DNA from: Lachnospiraceae bacterium
Lineage (GTDB): Bacteria > Bacillota > Clostridia > Lachnospirales > Lachnospiraceae
DNA: 13,963 bases
Reading direction: 5' to 3'
Assembly: GCA_015057205.1 (NCBI GenBank)
Contig: SVEW01000057.1
Location: 1-13,963, forward strand
How positions within the stretch are numbered: the stretch's first letter is position 1; the number at the start of each line of letters is the position of its first letter. Below the pieces are notes generated by a model. The model had not been told where the DNA came from. It did no database searches and saw only the letters and a program-made list of their open reading frames with translations. This document shows, piece after piece, positions 6,550 to 13,544 of the stretch. A program made the translations under genes and the position numbers.

Positions 6550-8181
6550 ATGTTTGATTTAAATCGTTTTGATGACACAACCAGGGAGTTGGTAAATGAA
6601 ATTGAGCAAAAACGTCTGGTAGATCCTGCTCTAATTTTGGAAAAAAGCAGGAGACTTGCGGAGATAGCGCAAATGCAGGAAGAGGAAGGGTTATATGCGT
6701 ATGCCTATTTTTCACAGGCGTATTGCTTGTATTTGACAAATCAAATTGAGGAGTCTTCTTTATTGTACTCACAAGTAATACCGGATTTGCAGCGAACGGA
6801 ACAGTGGGATTTAGTAGCCAGGAGTTATAGTATTCTCGGTATTATCAGTAGTGGAAGTGGCAATGTGCCGATGGCTATGGATAATTATTTGCAGGGATTG
6901 CGTATATGCAAAGAACACAATTTGACTGCTATGTCAGTGATGTTAAACTGCAATATCGGTGTATTATATTTGGGATTTCGTGATATAGCCAACGCTATTA
7001 AGTATTTTAACAATGCAGTGGAGATGGCGGAGAGTCTACGTAAGACTCACGGAGATTACGAACCGTTTTTGGCAAGGTTTCAGGTAGCAACCTTGTATTT
7101 GAATCTAACCGCATGTTATGTGTATAGCGGAAGGATTGAGGAAGCGCGCAAGAATTTAAGTATTGCGCAACACATGGAAGAAGAACAACCAACCGTATCG
7201 TTGCGTCTTGGGTTGGTTATGCAAGAGGCTCAGATTAGCTTTTTGGCAGACGATTTTGAGGGATTGGAACGCTGTATTGCGGAAATCGATCAGTCGAAAG
7301 CTAATTTTGGTGCAGTGTTGGATGCGTTTGATGATGTTTTGGAATACGCATCATTTTTACAAAAAATAGGCAGAGACCAGGAGTTCTGGAATATGCTTTC
7401 CACGTTGGAAGAACTGGTGAAGGAAACCAAGAGTCCTTACTTGTATCGTAGAATTGTGGAGTTAAAGATTAATCATTATAAAGCGCAGGGAAAGAGCCGG
7501 GAATATATGCTGGCTGCTGGCCTTTATTATGAATTGTCCATGAAAATGGAGGAGGAGCGAACCGAAAGCTATAAACAGAGTCTTTCCGTGAGACTTCGTT
7601 TGGAAGAAGAGAAGCAGGCAAAAGAGGAAATGGCTACAGTTGCAGCAGATTTGCGTGTACGCTCCGAGATAGATGCATTAACGGGATTGAGAAACCGTTT
7701 TAAGATAGTAAACTTGATAGAAGAAAGTTTTATCCAATGCCAGAAGGAAGGGAAACCTTTTGCGGTAGAATTGTTAGATGTAGACTATTTTAAACAATAT
7801 AATGATAATTATGGGCACCAACGAGGGGATGCTATTTTGAAAGAAACAGCAGATGCCATGCATTCCCTTGAGCGTCATCGTGGAATTTACACGGGGCGTT
7901 ATGGTGGTGATGAGTTTTTAATTGTATATATCAACCGTACAAAGGATGAGGTAAAGGCATTTATGCAGGAATTAAAGGATATTTTGGATCGACAGCATAT
8001 AGTTCATGAATATTCTCTGGTAAGTGATATTGTGACATTGAGTCAGGGTGCATACCATGGAATTCCTGATGCCGGAAGCAGTTACAAGCAGTTCATGGAA
8101 GATGCCGACAAAGCATTATATAAGATTAAGAAGGCCGGACGAAATAACTTTCTTGTTACAAGTGAAGAGGATAAGGAGTAA
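6550..8181 (+). CDS. TPR-repeat diguanylate cyclase (GGDEF)
   Basis: Predicted to make the second messenger c-di-GMP from two GTP in the cytoplasm. Residues 1 to about 340 are helical TPR-type repeats (SYSILGIISSGSGNVPMAMDNY, CNIGVLYLGFRDIANAIKYF) with no membrane segment, probably sensing a protein or peptide partner. A charged coiled coil (about 345-372) leads into the GGDEF domain, which starts at IDALTG (374-379) and carries D410-V-D412-Y-F, N-x-x-G-H-x-x-G-D, and an intact RYGGDEF with GGDEF at 452-456. The product-inhibition RxxD site, five residues before GG, is absent (HRGI), so feedback control by the usual I-site is unlikely. ATG 6550 has AAAGGAG (6534-6540) nine bases upstream; in-frame GTG 6547 is an alternative, and the upstream TTG 6511 lacks a ribosome binding site. 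The MBOAT gene follows after eight bases. Confidence 0.9.
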   Translation: MFDLNRFDDTTRELVNEIEQKRLVDPALILEKSRRLAEIAQMQEEEGLYAYAYFSQAYCLYLTNQIEESSLLYSQVIPDLQRTEQWDLVARSYSILGIISSGSGNVPMAMDNYLQGLRICKEHNLTAMSVMLNCNIGVLYLGFRDIANAIKYFNNAVEMAESLRKTHGDYEPFLARFQVATLYLNLTACYVYSGRIEEARKNLSIAQHMEEEQPTVSLRLGLVMQEAQISFLADDFEGLERCIAEIDQSKANFGAVLDAFDDVLEYASFLQKIGRDQEFWNMLSTLEELVKETKSPYLYRRIVELKINHYKAQGKSREYMLAAGLYYELSMKMEEERTESYKQSLSVRLRLEEEKQAKEEMATVAADLRVRSEIDALTGLRNRFKIVNLIEESFIQCQKEGKPFAVELLDVDYFKQYNDNYGHQRGDAILKETADAMHSLERHRGIYTGRYGGDEFLIVYINRTKDEVKAFMQELKDILDRQHIVHEYSLVSDIVTLSQGAYHGIPDAGSSYKQFMEDADKALYKIKKAGRNNFLVTSEEDKE

Positions 8182-8189
8182 AATTTCAG

Positions 8190-9590
8190 ATGGTATTTAG
8201 TAGTGCGGCATTTTTGTTTTTTTTCTTACCAATAACATTATTGTGTTATTATGTCTGTCCTCTCCGGTTTAAGAATGTGATTCTGGTGATTGCCAGCTTG
8301 ATATTCTACGCCTGGGGAGAACCGACATACATATTGATTATGTTATTTTCCACGGTCTTTGACTATGTCAACGGCCGTCTTATTGGGATTTTCCGACAAA
8401 AAGATCAGAACCGAAAAGCGAAGCTGGTGATGATTATATCGGTAATCGGAAATCTCGGTATTTTATGTTTCTTTAAGTATACCAATTTAGCGTTATCGAC
8501 GGTGCATTCCCTGACGGGATTGGCTGTGCCGGTGTTAAATGTAGCGTTGCCAATCGGTATTTCCTTTTATACCTTCCAGACCATGTCCTATACTTTGGAC
8601 GTGTACTTGGGACAAGTAAAACCGCAGCATAATATTATTGCTTTTGCAACCTATGTAACCTGTTTTCCACAGTTGGTTGCAGGTCCGATTGTGCGCTATA
8701 TTGATTTGGAAACACAACTTAAGGAACGTCGGGTTACATCCCAGCAGGTAGCAGATGGCTGCAGACGTTTTTGCATTGGAATGAGTAAAAAAGTACTTCT
8801 TGCGAATAGTGCAGGAGCTATTTGGGATACAATTAAGATTATGGAACCGGGAAGTATTCCGGTGGCAATGGCATGGCTTGGCGCAGTGTGTTACACTTTT
8901 CAGATTTACTTTGATTTTTCGGGATATTCGGATATGGCTATCGGACTTGGAAAAATGTTTGGATTTACATTTCCGGAGAACTTTAATTTGCCATATATTT
9001 CAAAGAGCATAACGGAATTCTGGCGTCGTTGGCATATTAGCCTTAGTACCTGGTTCAAAGAATATGTGTACATTCCACTTGGTGGTAACCGGAAAGGAAC
9101 CGGACGTCAGATTTTTAATTTGATGGTGGTTTGGGCTTTAACCGGTTTTTGGCATGGTGCTGCCTATAACTTTTTGCTATGGGGTATTTATTACGGGCTA
9201 TTACTAATTTTTGAAAAATTTATATTTAAGAAAATATTGGAAAAATTACCAGCAATTATACAGCATATCTACACTATGTTTTTTGTGGTTTTAGGATGGG
9301 TGCTGTTCGCTTGTGAAGATTTTGGATTTTTGTTCCAGTATTTGAAGGCCTTATTCGGAATGCAGGGTGCAGGATTTACGAATGGCGAAACGACGTATCT
9401 GATTATGGGTCATTTGGCCCTGCTCATTGCTTGCGTAGTGTGCAGTTCCAGTTTGCTTCGTCGCATTGGCGAGAAGACAAAGGGACGCTACGTGATTGCA
9501 AAGGATATCGTAATGTTGGTACTGTTTGTGATTTCGATTTGTTTTATTATCGGATCATCCTATAACCCATTTCTCTATTTCCGATTCTAA
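8190..9590 (+). CDS. MBOAT family O-acyltransferase (AlgI/DltB type)
   Basis: A 466-residue membrane-bound O-acyltransferase with about eleven hydrophobic helices. Members move acyl groups, usually acetyl (or D-alanyl for DltB), from a cytoplasmic donor across the membrane toward a surface polysaccharide or teichoic acid. Family features are PIGISFYTFQTMSYTLDVY, FPQLVAGPIVRY, YFDFSGYSDMAIGLG, EFWRRWHISLSTWFKEYVYIPLGG (H282) and GFWHGAAYNFLLWG with the invariant catalytic H322. The N-terminal VFSSAAFLFFFLP is typical of AlgI-like proteins. AAGGAG (8173-8178), inside the end of the cyclase gene, is 11 bases before ATG 8190. The next gene encodes a DHHW partner, the usual AlgI-AlgJ pairing; no dltA or dltC is present, so acetylation is likelier than D-alanylation. 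The polymer acceptor is unknown. Confidence 0.93.
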   Translation: MVFSSAAFLFFFLPITLLCYYVCPLRFKNVILVIASLIFYAWGEPTYILIMLFSTVFDYVNGRLIGIFRQKDQNRKAKLVMIISVIGNLGILCFFKYTNLALSTVHSLTGLAVPVLNVALPIGISFYTFQTMSYTLDVYLGQVKPQHNIIAFATYVTCFPQLVAGPIVRYIDLETQLKERRVTSQQVADGCRRFCIGMSKKVLLANSAGAIWDTIKIMEPGSIPVAMAWLGAVCYTFQIYFDFSGYSDMAIGLGKMFGFTFPENFNLPYISKSITEFWRRWHISLSTWFKEYVYIPLGGNRKGTGRQIFNLMVVWALTGFWHGAAYNFLLWGIYYGLLLIFEKFIFKKILEKLPAIIQHIYTMFFVVLGWVLFACEDFGFLFQYLKALFGMQGAGFTNGETTYLIMGHLALLIACVVCSSSLLRRIGEKTKGRYVIAKDIVMLVLFVISICFIIGSSYNPFLYFRF

Positions 9591-9601
9591 GGAGGTTGAC
9601 A

Positions 9602-10726
9602 ATGAAGAAAAATATAGCAATGTTAGGCGTTTTCTTTTTATTGATATTCGCCGGATTTTTGGGATATATGCTATGCTCAGATGTGAAATTCTCTGAAGAT
9701 GAGAATCGATATCTGGCCGGACAGCCTAATTTTAGCACAGAGGCGCTTTTTAGTGGTGATTATACCGAAGGAATGGATAAGTATGCTACGGATCAGTTTC
9801 CGCTTAGAAGTCTGGCGATTACCATTAAGACGCAGATGCAGAAACTCATGGGTGTAAAAGATAGCAATGGCGTATATTTTGGTAAATATGGACAGCTAAT
9901 GTTAAAGAAGAGTCCATCTGAGTTTAAAGAAAAGAAGTTTCAGAATAACTTAGCGGCTATTGAGGCTTTTGCCGGAAGAAATAAGGATATGAAGGTGTCG
10001 GTATTGTTGGCACCTACCGCTGCAGGGATTTACGAAAGTAGATTACCGTCTTATGCAGTAGATTATAATCAAAAGGAACTGCTTTTGAAAGCCAAAGCCC
10101 GTTTGGAGAATCTTAAAAATGTGAAGTTCATCAATACAGAACCGATTTTTAATATGCATTTACGTGAGAATTTGTATTATAGTACCGATCATCACTGGAC
10201 AACCAAGGGAGCCTATTATGCTTATCAAGAATTCTGCAAGGAAAACGGTATGCAGCCTGTAGAGTATAACGCACAGCCGGTAAGTAATGGTTTTTATGGC
10301 ACATTGTATTCCAAAGTGTTACCATGGAATATGAAGCCGGACACGGTGGAAGCGCAGGAAGTTAAAGGAAATATTACCGTTTCGCATCAGATGGGAAAGA
10401 GGGTAACCGATACCGTTTATGATAAGTCTAAACTGAAAATAAAAGATAAATATCAGTATTTTCTGGGGGGTAACGATGGTGAAGTAACCATCAAAACGGA
10501 CAATAAGAATGGAAAGCATTTACTTGTTATTAAGGATTCTTATGCGAACTGTTTTTTGCCATTCTTAATAGAACAATTTGAAAGTATTCATGTAGTAGAT
10601 TTACGTTATTTTAATGATAACTTTACTATGTACATGAAGGGAAATGACATCAATGAGGCGTTAGTGCTTTACAATTTGAATAATTTTGATGAAGATACAG
10701 CGATTATTAAGTTGATGATGCCATAG
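9602..10726 (+). CDS. DHHW family (AlgJ/AlgX-like) extracytoplasmic acetyltransferase partner
   Basis: This 374-residue protein has an N-terminal signal anchor (about 5-25) and an extracytoplasmic SGNH-like domain. It contains the family motif D196-H197-H198-W199 in YYSTDHHWTTKGAYYAY, and KDSY with S313 as candidate nucleophile, giving a plausible Ser-Asp-His set. It also carries the typical opening FSEDENRYLAGQPNFS and YATDQFPLR. In AlgI/AlgJ systems such partners accept the acetyl group exported by the MBOAT protein and place it on the polymer. ATG 9602 has AAGGAGG (9589-9595) six bases upstream, overlapping the previous stop codon; an in-frame TTG at 9596 lies too close to that site. A terminator follows 12 bases after the stop. 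Family and pairing are confident; the substrate is not known. Confidence 0.9.
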   Translation: MKKNIAMLGVFFLLIFAGFLGYMLCSDVKFSEDENRYLAGQPNFSTEALFSGDYTEGMDKYATDQFPLRSLAITIKTQMQKLMGVKDSNGVYFGKYGQLMLKKSPSEFKEKKFQNNLAAIEAFAGRNKDMKVSVLLAPTAAGIYESRLPSYAVDYNQKELLLKAKARLENLKNVKFINTEPIFNMHLRENLYYSTDHHWTTKGAYYAYQEFCKENGMQPVEYNAQPVSNGFYGTLYSKVLPWNMKPDTVEAQEVKGNITVSHQMGKRVTDTVYDKSKLKIKDKYQYFLGGNDGEVTIKTDNKNGKHLLVIKDSYANCFLPFLIEQFESIHVVDLRYFNDNFTMYMKGNDINEALVLYNLNNFDEDTAIIKLMMP

Positions 10727-10738
10727 CGAGAATAGAGA

Positions 10739-10768
10739 ACCTGTCGTAGCGATACGGCAGGTTTTTTT
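10739..10768 (+). terminator. Rho-independent terminator closing the metG-to-DHHW run
   Basis: ACCTGTCGTA (10739-10748) pairs with TACGGCAGGT (10753-10762) over ten positions with one G-T wobble and a GCGA loop, followed at once by seven T (10762-10768). Confidence 0.92.
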
Positions 10769-10778
10769 ATAAAAAGTG

Positions 10779-10807
10779 TTGACAATAACTGTTTTATGGT
10801 GTATATA
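10779..10807 (+). promoter_or_regulatory. Strong sigma-A promoter of the GntR-ABC operon
   Basis: A perfect TTGACA (10779-10784) and TATATA (10802-10807) are separated by 17 bases. The start site would be near 10814, giving a leader of about 38 bases. TATACT at 10806-10811 would need a 21-base spacer and is unlikely. Confidence 0.88.
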
Positions 10808-10823
10808 TACTGTATTAACAGTA
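10788..10823 (+). promoter_or_regulatory. Candidate GntR operator: ACTGT half-site cluster
   Basis: TACTGT (10808-10813) and ACAGTA (10818-10823) form an inverted repeat with four bases between the arms, right across the expected transcription start. A further ACTGTT (10788-10793) lies in the spacer, 21 bases (two helical turns) upstream of ACTGTA at 10809, and is itself complementary to AACAGT (10817-10822). YtrA-type GntR regulators usually repress their own operon from such sites, so binding here would block RNA polymerase. The repeats are seen; the binding is inferred. Confidence 0.6.
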
Positions 10824-10851
10824 GTAACACTATAACAAGCAGGAGGACAGC

Positions 10852-11223
10852 ATGAAGATTTCGCAAGAATCTGGAATACCCATTTATCAGCAGATAGCAA
10901 CGCAACTGCGAAGTGATATTCTAGAACAGAGGATACCATCAGGTGAATACCTTCCTTCTATACGAGGCTTAGCGAAAGAATTACGTATTAGTGTCATTAC
11001 CACTATGAAAGCGTATGAAATATTGGAGAAGGAAGGATTGGTTGTTGCGGTACAGGGAAAGGGATTTCTGGTGCGGCAGCAGGATGCTGAGATGGTGAAG
11101 GAACAGTATCGTCGTAAGGTAGAAGGCCATTTGCAAGAGGCGTTGGCAGCAGCGAAGATGGCTAGAATGAGTATGGATGAAGTAATAATGACATTAAAGA
11201 TTTTGGACGTGGAAGGGGAATAG
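10852..11223 (+). CDS. GntR family transcriptional regulator, YtrA type
   Basis: A 123-residue repressor with an N-terminal winged helix-turn-helix (about 10-75: PIYQQIATQLRSDIL, GEYLPSIRGLAKELRIS, TTMKAYEILEKEGL, GKGFLV) and a short helical tail of about 45 residues instead of a ligand-binding domain. This length and layout define the YtrA subfamily, whose genes almost always precede ABC transporter genes and repress them, often until cell-wall-active compounds are present. AGGAGG (10841-10846) lies five bases before ATG 10852. The ABC ATPase gene starts two bases after the stop, so the two are coupled. The likely operator overlaps the promoter upstream. The inducing signal cannot be told from the sequence. 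Confidence 0.93.
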   Translation: MKISQESGIPIYQQIATQLRSDILEQRIPSGEYLPSIRGLAKELRISVITTMKAYEILEKEGLVVAVQGKGFLVRQQDAEMVKEQYRRKVEGHLQEALAAAKMARMSMDEVIMTLKILDVEGE

Positions 11224-11225
11224 GC

Positions 11226-12125
11226 ATGGAGAACGTAATTGAGATTAGAAATTTAAAGAAGAAGTATAAAGGGTATTCGTTAGATATCCCGCGTTTGGAT
11301 ATCCCGAAGGGGTTTACCACCGCTTTGATAGGGGAAAATGGAGCCGGTAAGACAACGCTACTCAATTTCATAGCAGGTGTACGCCTGGACTATGATGGGG
11401 ATTTGCAATTTTTTGGAAAGTATAGTGATAAAGAACGGGATAAGAAAAACTGTCCGGTTCGCGACATGATTGGTTACACCGGAACAGGTAATTATTTCAT
11501 TCCGAGCTGGGAAATCTATCATGTGGAGAAAGCAGGAAAATTGCTGTTTAAAGGGTTCGACAGCGACAAATTTTGGAAGTTGTGTAAGGATATGGCAGTT
11601 GTAGAAGAGGAGAAGGATAAGCAGAAGTTTATCCAGAGCTGTTCAGATGGAACCGTAATGAAAATAATGCTTGCCGGTGTTTTGGCGCGTGATACGAATC
11701 TGTTGGTTTTAGATGAGCCGGCATCACCGCTTGATCCATATATGCGTGACCGTTTATGTGAAATGCTGCAGAATTATATGGAGGAAGGCGATGGTGAGCG
11801 AAGTGTATTTTTCTCTACACACAATGTGGCAGACATGGAAAATGTTACGGATTATGCCATTATCATGGAGAACGGTGCTGTGGTAGACGCAGGATTTGTG
11901 GAAGATTTGCGTGACAAATATGTATTGGTAAAAGGTGATAGCAAAGACTACGAAGTAGCGAAGGACGTACTTATCGGGTCAAGGAAAAATAAGTATGGCT
12001 TCGAGGGCATTTGCTTAGCAGAGAAAATAGAGAAACTGACCGGTTTGGATATTTTAGCGGAACGTCCAACCTTGAGCCAGATTAGTGTAGCACTTATTAA
12101 GGAATATTCACGCATGGGAAAATAA
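11226..12125 (+). CDS. ABC transporter ATP-binding protein (YtrB-like), atypical motifs
   Basis: The 299-residue ATPase should power a membrane transporter made with the following membrane proteins. Walker A is G36-E-N-G-A-G-K42-T-T, Walker B is L159-L-V-L-D163-E164-P, and the switch His is H199 in FFSTHNVADMENVTDYA. Nucleotide binding and hydrolysis residues are therefore present. Unusual points: the LSGGQ signature reads C139-S-D-G-T143, the D-loop reads SPLDP where SGLDP is usual, and the Q-loop region (GYTGTGNYFIPSWEIYH) has no glutamine. About 80 residues follow the core; their role is unclear. The gene sits between the GntR regulator and a six-helix membrane protein, matching YtrA/YtrB operons for export or envelope-stress responses. 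The substrate is unknown. Confidence 0.9.
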   Translation: MENVIEIRNLKKKYKGYSLDIPRLDIPKGFTTALIGENGAGKTTLLNFIAGVRLDYDGDLQFFGKYSDKERDKKNCPVRDMIGYTGTGNYFIPSWEIYHVEKAGKLLFKGFDSDKFWKLCKDMAVVEEEKDKQKFIQSCSDGTVMKIMLAGVLARDTNLLVLDEPASPLDPYMRDRLCEMLQNYMEEGDGERSVFFSTHNVADMENVTDYAIIMENGAVVDAGFVEDLRDKYVLVKGDSKDYEVAKDVLIGSRKNKYGFEGICLAEKIEKLTGLDILAERPTLSQISVALIKEYSRMGK

Positions 12126-12135
12126 GGAGGTACTT

Positions 12136-12744
12136 ATGAGAAAAGCTTGGGAATGCTATTTTTCCTTCTACAGACGGTGGGTGTATTGGGTGACAATCTG
12201 TGTTGCACCGGCCATAATAATTATCAGCAAAGAAATTACGCCGGATAAATATGCGGTAGTGCTAAAGCATGAATATCTGATATTTTACTTCTTGTGCCTA
12301 ATGTTATGTGAGCGGTTTGGAATGCATGGAATATTATCTTATTCAAAAGATAAATACGCATTTTTTTGCACATCGTCGAATGGAGCGGATTATTTCAGAA
12401 ACGTATTTGCCGCAGATTTGACAGTTAAGACGGCGGTGTTACTGGGGTTAAGCTTTTATGTCTACGACGTGGGGCCGAAAGGCATAGTTGCTTTTACATT
12501 TGTGTATATACTGCTACTTGCGGCAAGCATTTTGATTCGCTACATCAATGTGGACAATGACGGAATTCAGGCGGCAGGCATTGTAATCGGTGTAATAGTT
12601 ACCAATGTTTTTTTGGTTACTGCTATAAGCGATATGTATCGTGGTTGGCCAATATTTGTTGGGGTGGCTGTACTAGCAGGGTTTGGTTATTATAAAGCAT
12701 GTATGAGAAGAATGGGGGAAAAGTATCAATGGTCAAAAATTTGA
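12136..12744 (+). CDS. Six-helix membrane protein, probable ABC transporter subunit
   Basis: A 202-residue integral membrane protein with hydrophobic segments at about 15-32, 45-62, 95-110, 112-132, 141-160 and 168-186, and a basic N-terminus (MRKAWECYFSFYRR). I do not recognise a named family. Its size, helix count and place directly after the ATPase gene (10-base gap, AAGGAGG at 12124-12130 five bases before ATG) suggest the permease or part of it. Its last 16 bases overlap the start of a 39-codon gene. It is much smaller than full ABC-2 permeases (about 250-400 residues), so it may pair with the second six-helix protein at 12848. Confidence 0.8.
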   Translation: MRKAWECYFSFYRRWVYWVTICVAPAIIIISKEITPDKYAVVLKHEYLIFYFLCLMLCERFGMHGILSYSKDKYAFFCTSSNGADYFRNVFAADLTVKTAVLLGLSFYVYDVGPKGIVAFTFVYILLLAASILIRYINVDNDGIQAAGIVIGVIVTNVFLVTAISDMYRGWPIFVGVAVLAGFGYYKACMRRMGEKYQWSKI

Positions 12745-12848
12745 AAAATGCCTGGGCATATTACAAATTGTCAAATAGTACCGCTTACGACAATCCGGTA
12801 ACAGGCTGGAGAATTAAAAATACAGCAGAAAAGGAAGGGAATGCGTGA
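12729..12848 (+). CDS. 39-residue microprotein in the ABC operon
   Basis: ATG 12729 opens a 39-codon frame ending at TGA 12846-12848: it starts MVKNLKNAWAYYK and ends NPVTGWRIKNTAEKEGNA. GGGGGAAAAG (12714-12723) just upstream is a credible ribosome binding site. The frame overlaps the preceding gene by 16 bases and shares one base with the next start codon (TGATG), the arrangement expected of a translated, coupled gene. Without it there would be an odd 103-base gap in a tightly packed operon. The product is basic, rather aromatic, and has no membrane helix. The NAWAYYK start faintly recalls the KAWECYFSFYRR start of the upstream membrane protein, so it could be the leftover N-terminus of a decayed duplicate. 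No family recognised. Confidence 0.55.
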   Translation: MVKNLKNAWAYYKLSNSTAYDNPVTGWRIKNTAEKEGNA

Positions 12849-13495
12849 TGAGTTTAATGAAACAACAAAAGATATATTCGCAGTTAAGTGAGAGTAGATT
12901 TCGATTTTTTTGGCTGATTATAGTATTTGCTTTCGCCCTATTTGATATGTTTATTTGGAATCATCCGGATGGCTGGTCGTTAGCTGCTATGTATTTCGCC
13001 GTATTGATTTGCATGGAGCCTTATTGGTATTTTCGTAGATCCGATATGATTTTATCAGCTAATTTACATGGGGTATGGTCGAGAAAAGTGCAATTTCTGA
13101 AGCATGGATTGATAGAATTCATTTATTTAAGCCTTTTTTCGCTGTTTATGATGTGGCAATACAACGGCATATCTATACGGGATCGAATAGAATATATGGA
13201 ATGGGTTGGGTTAATCATTGTATTAATGTTGTATTATAGTATTCTTGGCGGAGCAAAATTATTTAAAGTATTTAATTCGCTAGGTAATGCGGTGTTCATA
13301 CTTGCCGTAATATGGGGCAGATATTATAAGATTCCGGCTGTCTCTGCATTCATGAGACAGCGAACCCTACGAGAAGCGATAGTAATTCTCTTCGTGGTCT
13401 GGAGTTTTTCTTTTGCCTTGGAAATATTTGTAGGAGAGGTAATATTAGAAAAGCCATTCATGCGAAAACATATGGACAAACGATTATCCATATAA
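12848..13495 (+). CDS. Second six-helix membrane protein, probable transporter subunit
   Basis: A 215-residue integral membrane protein with hydrophobic segments at about 21-39, 44-60, 85-103, 118-133, 142-156 and 174-195, a basic N-terminus and a basic C-terminal tail (KPFMRKHMDKRLSI). I do not recognise it. It is similar in size to, but not obviously alike in sequence with, the membrane protein at 12136, so the two may form a split permease for the ATPase. ATG 12848 shares its A with the stop codon of the microprotein, and AAGGAAGGG (12832-12840) precedes it by seven bases; GTG 12845 is a less likely alternative. It is the last gene of the operon, followed by a hairpin. Confidence 0.8.
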   Translation: MSLMKQQKIYSQLSESRFRFFWLIIVFAFALFDMFIWNHPDGWSLAAMYFAVLICMEPYWYFRRSDMILSANLHGVWSRKVQFLKHGLIEFIYLSLFSLFMMWQYNGISIRDRIEYMEWVGLIIVLMLYYSILGGAKLFKVFNSLGNAVFILAVIWGRYYKIPAVSAFMRQRTLREAIVILFVVWSFSFALEIFVGEVILEKPFMRKHMDKRLSI

Positions 13496-13503
13496 TAGAA
13501 TAA

Positions 13504-13532
13504 CTGCCACTGCAGAAGTTCTGTAGTGGCAG
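13504..13532. terminator. Hairpin terminator between convergent genes
   Basis: CTGCCACTGCAG (13504-13515) pairs with CTGTAGTGGCAG (13521-13532) over 12 positions with one G-T wobble and an AAGTT loop. It lies nine bases past the plus-strand stop codon and 12 bases from the minus-strand stop, so it can serve both. The downstream T-runs (CTTGTCATTTTATT) are interrupted, so the tail is not ideal. Confidence 0.7.
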
Positions 13533-13544
13533 CTTGTCATTTTA

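Noticed and set aside
9596..9601. TTG start for the DHHW protein at 9596
   Set aside because: It directly abuts the AAGGAGG site; ATG 9602 has normal spacing.
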